Below, one piece after another: positions 59,201-64,000 of a stretch of DNA of 64,000 nt. A program made the position numbers and the translations under genes. The first letter of the stretch is position 1; every line of letters begins with the position of its first letter. The notes beneath the pieces are model-generated. The model worked only from the letters and a program-made list of their open reading frames with translations. It did no database searches and was not told the DNA's origin. The stretch comes from Magicicada septendecula (lineage: Eukaryota; Arthropoda; Insecta; Hemiptera; Cicadidae), in assembly GCA_034769895.1 (NCBI GenBank), contig CM068369.1, positions 149,569,574-149,633,573 on the forward strand, given 5' to 3'.

Positions 59201-59575
59201 AAACAGTATACAAGACTTTCTGTAATGGCGTTATAAGTTTGCCAAGAAAAATGGTAGGGTGTATTAGTAAATTCTGAATATGAATAAGTTCAGGATTATC
59301 ATATATTTACATTATGCATATTTCCGGCCTTATCTAATTTTCTAACAATGAATCCCGTTAACGTAAAATAAAATATTCTGTTTAAAGTAAGGCAAGTTTG
59401 AATTCTTTAACATTTCACACATTAAATTCTCTGACATTCATTTTCACCTTATCATTTTACTTCCATGTTCCTTAAGGAAATGGAAGTATGGTGATGGCAA
59501 AAAAAAATCGTGTTCGAGATTATTGCAGATTCTGATTGTACTACACTCAAAACATGAAAAAAAGTGATTTTTCGA
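56244..59575. other. AT-rich DNA with no recognised gene
   Basis: The more balanced segments at 56.75-57.25 kb (86 codons plus strand, 92 codons minus strand) and 58.65-58.77 kb (GC-rich, with an 8-bp inverted repeat CGTCGTTG/CAACGACG) have no assignable identity. The rest is AT-rich. Confidence 0.45.
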
Positions 59576-59576
59576 A

Positions 59577-59580
<4 letters not shown>

Positions 59581-59611
<31 letters not shown>

Positions 59612-59653
59612 TGTGTGTCTATGTGTCTGTGTGTCTGTCTGTCTATGTGTCTA
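59581..59653. repeat. (GT)n / (GTCT)n microsatellite
   Basis: About 14 GT units, then mixed CTGTGT and CTGT units. It directly abuts the start of the large satellite array. Confidence 0.93.
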
Positions 59654-59654
59654 T

Positions 59655-62600
59655 AGATTTTTTTTCTATGGCAAACGATAACAGCCGCAAATTCAAACAG
59701 AATCAAATAATTGTTTGCATACAGCCCTGATTTATAGAGTACTCGCGACCTATTGTTTTTGGTGAAGATCGGTTGAGGGAAAGGGGTAGTTTACGAGCAA
59801 CGGTTTTTTATCAAGGGTAATTTTTTTCTATGGTAAACGATAACAGCCGCAAATTCAAACAGAATCAAATGATGTTTTGCATACAGCCCTGTATTGTAGA
59901 GTTCTCAATACCTATTGGTGTTGGTGAAGATCGGTTTAGGGAAAGGGGTAGTTTACCAGACACGTTTTTTGTTTTATCAAGGGTATTCTATATGGCAAAT
60001 GATAACAGCCGCAAATTCAAACAGAATCAAATAATATTTCGCATACAGCCCTAAATTGTAGAGCTCTCAAGATATTTTGATTTTGGTAAAGATCGGTTAA
60101 GGGAAAGGGGTAGTTTACCGGCAACGTTTTATGTTTTAACAAGGGTATTTTCTATGGCAAACGGTAACAGCCGCAAATTCAAACATAATCAAATACTGTT
60201 TTGCATACAGCTCTGATTTCTTGAGTACTAAAGACCTATAGTTTTTGGTGAAGATCGTTTAAGGGAAAGGGGTAGTTTACCAGCCACGTTTTTTGTTTTA
60301 TCAAGGGTATTTTGTATGGCAAACGATAACTGCCGCAAATTCAAACAAAATCATATAGTATTTTACATACAGCCCTGAATTGTAGAGTTCTAAAGATCTA
60401 CCGTTTTTGGTGAAGATCGGTTTAGGGAAAGGGGTAGTTTACCAGCAACGGTTTTTTATCAAGGGTAATTTTTTTCTATGGTAAACGATAACAGCCGCAA
60501 ATTCAAACAGAATCAAATGATGTTTTGCATACAGCCCTGTATTGTAGAGTTCTCAATACCCATTGGTGTTGGTGAAGATCGGTTTAGGGAAAGGGGTAGT
60601 TTACCAGCAACGTTTTATGTTTTATAAGGGTATTTTCTATGGCAAACGATAAGAGCCGCAAATTCAAACAGAGTCAAATACGTTTTTGCATACAGCCCTG
60701 TTTTGTTGAGTACTAAAGACCTATTGTTTTGGTGAAGATCGGTTAAGGGAAAGGGGTAGTTTACCAGACACGTTTTTTGTTTTATCAAGGGTATTCTATA
60801 TGGCAAATGATAACAGCCGCAAATTCAAACAGAATCATATAATATTTTGCATACAGCCCTGAAATGTAGAGTTCTCAAGACCTGTTGGTTTTGGTGAAGA
60901 TCGGTTAAGGGAATAGGGTTGTTTACCAGCAACATTTTATGTTTTATCAAGAGTAATTTTTTGACGAACGATAACTGCCGTACATTAAAACAGAATCAAC
61001 TACTCTTCTGCATACCTTTTTGAATTAGAAAGAACTCAAGGTCCGTTGATTTTGATGAAGATCGGTTAAGGGAAAGGGGTAGTTTACCTGCAACGGTTTT
61101 TTATCAAGGGTAATTTTTGTGTATGGTAAACGATAACAGCCGCAAATTCAAACAGAATCGGATGATGTTTTGCACACAGCCCTGTATTGTATAGTTCTCA
61201 ATACCTATTGGTGTTTGTGAAGATCGGTTAAGGGAAAGGGGTAGTTTACCTGCAACGTTTTATGTTTTAACAAGGGTATTTTATATGGCAAACGATAAGA
61301 GCCGCAAATTCAAACAGAATCAATTACGTTTTTGCACACAGCCATGATTTGTTGAGTATTGAAGACCTATTGTTTTTGGTGAAGATCGGTTAAGGGAAAG
61401 GGGTAGTTTACCGGCAACGTTTTATGTTTTAACTAGGGTATTTTCTATGGCAAACGGTAACAGCCGCAAATTCAAACATAATCAAATACTGTTTTGCATA
61501 CAGCCCAGATTTCTTTTGTACTAAAGACCTATAGTTTTTGGTGAAGATCGTTTAAGGGAAAGGGGTAGTTTACCAGCCACGTTTTTTGTTTTATCAAGGG
61601 TATTTTGTATGGCAAACGATAACTGCCGCAAATTCAAACAAAATCATATAATATTTTACATAGAGCCCTGAATTGTAGAGTTCTAAAGATCTACCGTTTT
61701 TGGTGAAGATCGGTTTAGGGAAAGGGGTAGTTTACCAGCAACGGTTTTTTATCAAGGGTAATTTTTTTCTATGGTAAACGATAACAGCCGCAAATTCAAA
61801 CAGAATCAAATGATGTTTTGCATACAGCCCTGTATTGTAGAGTTCTCAATACCTATTGGTGTTGGTGAAGATCGGTTTAGGGAAAGGGGTAGTTTACCAG
61901 CAACGTTTTATGTTTTATAAGGGTGTTTTCTATGGCAAACGATAAGAGCCGCAAATTCAAACAGAGTCAAATACGTTTTTGCATACAGCCCTGTTTTGTT
62001 GAGTACTAAAGACCTATTGTTTTGGTGAAGATCGGTTAAGGGAAAGGGGTAGTTTACCAGACACGTTTTTTGTTTTATCAAGGGTATTCTATATGGCAAA
62101 TGATAACAGCCGCAAATTAAAACAGAATCATATAATATTTTGCATACAGCCCTGAAATGTAGAGTTCTCAAGACCTGTTGGTTTTGGTGAAGATCGGTTA
62201 AGGGAATAGGGTTGTTTACCAGCAACATTTTATGTTTTATCAAGAGTAATTTTTTGACGAACGATAACTGCCGTCCATTAAAACAGAATCAACTACTCTT
62301 CTGCATACCTTTTTGAATTATAAAGAACTCAAGGTCCGTTGATTTTGTTGAAGATCGGTTAAGGGAAAGGGGTAGTTTACCTGCAACGGTTTTTTATCAA
62401 GGGTAATTTTTGTATATGGTAAACGATAACAGCCGCAAATTCAAACAGAATCAGATGATGTTTTGCACACAGCCCTGTATTGTATAGTTCTCAATACGTG
62501 TTGGTGTTTGTGAAGATCGGTTAAGGGAAAGGGGTAGTTTACCTGCAACGTTTTATGTTTTAACAAGGGTATTTTCTATGGCAAACGATAAGAGCCGCAA

Positions 62601-63714
62601 ATTCAAACAGAATCAATTACGTTTTTGCACACAGCCATGATTTGTTGAGTATTGAAGACCTATTGTTTTTGGTGAAGATCGGTTAAGGGAAAGGGGTAGT
62701 TTACCAGCCACGTTTTTTGTTTTATCAAGGGTATTTTGTATGGCAAACGATAACAGCCGCAAATTCAAACAGAATCATATAATATTTTGCATACAGCCCT
62801 GAATTGTAGAGTTCTCAAGACCTGTCGTTTTTGGTAAAGATCGGTTAAGGGAAAGGGGCAGTTTACCGGCAACGGTTTTTTATCAAGGGTAATTTTTTTC
62901 TATGGTAAACGATAACAGCCGCAAATTCAAACAGAATCAAATGATGTTTTGCATACAGCCCTGTATTGTAGAGTTCTCAATACCTACTGGTGTTGGTGAA
63001 GATCGGTTAAGGGAAAGGGGTAGTTTACCTGCCACGTTTTTTGTTTTATTAAGGGTATTTTATATGGCAAACGATAACAGCCGCAAATTCAAACAGAATC
63101 ACATAATATTTTGCATACAGCCCTGAGATGTAGAGTTCTCAAGACTTGTGGGTTTTGGTGAAGATCGGTTAAGGGAATAGGGTAGTTTACCTGCAACATT
63201 TTATGTTCTATCAAGGGTAATTTTTTTTATGACCAATGACAACTGCCGTACATTAAAACAGAATCAACTACTCTTCTGCATACCTTTTTGAATTATACAG
63301 AACTCAAGGTCTGTTGATTTTGTTGAAGATGGGTTAAGCGAAGGGGTAGTTTATCAGCAACGTTTTATGTTTTAAAAAGGGTAATTTTTTTTATGACGAA
63401 CGATAACTGCCGAAAATTCAAATAGAATCAAATAATTTTTTACACCATTTCCTGATTTGCAGAGAGTTCAAGGTCTACTGATTTTGGTGAAGATCGGTTA
63501 AGGGAAAGGGATAGTTTACCTGCAACATTTTATGTTGTAACAAGAGAAATGTTTCCATGACGAACGATAACTGCCGCACATTCAAAGAGATTCAAATATT
63601 TTTTTACATGCATCCCTGAATTGTAGAGGACGGAAGGTCTATTGATTTTGGAGAAGATCGGTTAAGAGAAAGGGGTAGTTTACCTGGAACATTTTATGAT
63701 TTAACAAGAGTAAA
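59655..63714 (+). repeat. ~163-bp satellite, large array (about 25 units)
   Basis: Each unit has, in order, a (C/T)ATGGCAAACGATAAC block, GCCGCAAATTCAAACAGAAT, TTTTGCATACAGCCCTG, TGTAGAGTTCTCAAGACC, GAAGATCGGTTAAGGGAAAG, GGGGTAGTTTACC and GTTTTATC(A)AGGGTA. Period is about 160-164 bases. Unit divergence increases towards the right end (62.2 kb onward and especially 63.2-63.7 kb). Short open frames across units arise from the repeat and do not suggest a protein. It is the inverted relative of 16317-17010. Confidence 0.95.
60092..62677 (+). repeat. Higher-order repeat, two copies of 1,293 bp
   Basis: Variant-specific landmarks recur exactly 1,293 bases apart: ATGGCAAACGGTAAC at 60153/61446, ACGGTTTTTT at 60448/61741 and TTGACGAACG at 60961/62254. 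Eight monomers make one higher-order unit. The two copies (about 60092-61384 and 61385-62677) differ by only a few bases per monomer, far less than neighbouring monomers do. Confidence 0.9.
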
Positions 63715-64000
63715 GTACTTAATTTTTATAAATAAAGTATCCTGATAAGAAGCTCATAGTAATCCACTGTAGAAAAGTAGATGAAATATCTATAAATGAA
63801 GTGGTTAGGTGAACGGGGTGGGGGTAATTTTCTATTATTGAAAATTATAGTTGAAGGTGGAGGGGAGAATTTTTTATATGTGTATTACGTTATCGGCAAC
63901 AAAGAAGTAGTTTTTTGTTAAAATTGCTTCCCGATCTCTTTAGCCGTAGTCCAATGTTTTCTGCAAAACCAGAGTTTTCGGCAGTGCCACCGACTGCCAT
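63715..64000 (-). repeat. Spacer and partial hammerhead-like core (right copy), cut by window end
   Basis: On the minus strand, from the window edge: ATGGCAGT, loop, ACTGCC, GAAAAC, then the spacer seen at 16046-16316. Helix II is GGCAGT/ACTGCC. Box 1 (CTGATG) would lie just beyond position 64000, so it is not seen. Here GAAA is followed by AC, closer to the ribozyme consensus than the left copy. Confidence 0.7.

Noticed and set aside
59830..63126. Short frames reading NDNSRKFKQNQ repeatedly
   Set aside because: They are by-products of satellite monomers, and each ends within one or two units.

Overview
The window looks like repeat-rich, AT-rich nuclear DNA of an animal, most likely an arthropod (insect). 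The evidence is the strong A+T bias, many long microsatellites, and a load of Penelope-like elements (PLEs), Ty3/gypsy-type LTR elements, Helitrons and a Mutator-type fragment of the kinds common in insect genomes. I found no convincing host protein-coding gene, tRNA or rRNA. Nearly every region I can explain is a mobile element or a tandem repeat. Species cannot be assigned from this sequence alone.

Layout, left to right. 29-555: frameshifted C-terminal piece of a Mutator-type transposase. About 0.6-13.2 kb: AT-rich non-coding DNA with microsatellites. 13224-13594: LTR-like promoter segment with TATA box and initiator, followed by A-rich decayed sequence. 16.0-17.0 kb: a hammerhead-ribozyme-like core, a 270-bp spacer and about four units of a ~163-bp tandem repeat. 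17244-19514 (minus strand): a nearly complete PLE ORF (reverse transcriptase plus GIY-YIG endonuclease) broken by two in-frame stops, with a hammerhead-like motif just downstream. 22.7-31.8 kb: a Ty3/gypsy-like element (gag, protease, reverse transcriptase, RNase H) split by a second LTR element (about 25967-31285) with two near-identical ~1.2-kb LTRs and a decayed interior. 34330-35961: an internally deleted Helitron with both termini visible. 36-46.6 kb: unexplained AT-rich DNA. 46605-47097: a fold-back fragment derived from a PLE 3' end. 47247-53816 (minus strand): a large Helitron with a Rep/helicase ORF pair, followed by tandem repeats and further Helitron-type hairpins. 53971-54547: a nearly perfect palindrome (267-bp arms) made of PLE 3' ends. 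55906-56243: a candidate solo LTR. 59.65-63.7 kb: about 25 units of the same ~163-bp tandem repeat seen at 16-17 kb, with a 1,293-bp higher-order repeat. The window ends inside the inverted counterpart of the 16.0-16.3 kb spacer and ribozyme-like core.

The most interesting theme is the recurrent link between hammerhead-like motifs, PLE 3' ends, inverted repeats and a satellite. The '[hammerhead-like core]-[~270-bp spacer]-[~163-bp satellite]' unit occurs twice, 43 kb apart and in opposite orientation. Two different PLE-derived fragments are flanked by inverted copies of the same tail. This may be a non-autonomous, PLE-dependent, satellite-bearing element. The parts are seen in the sequence; their mobility and ribozyme activity are inference.
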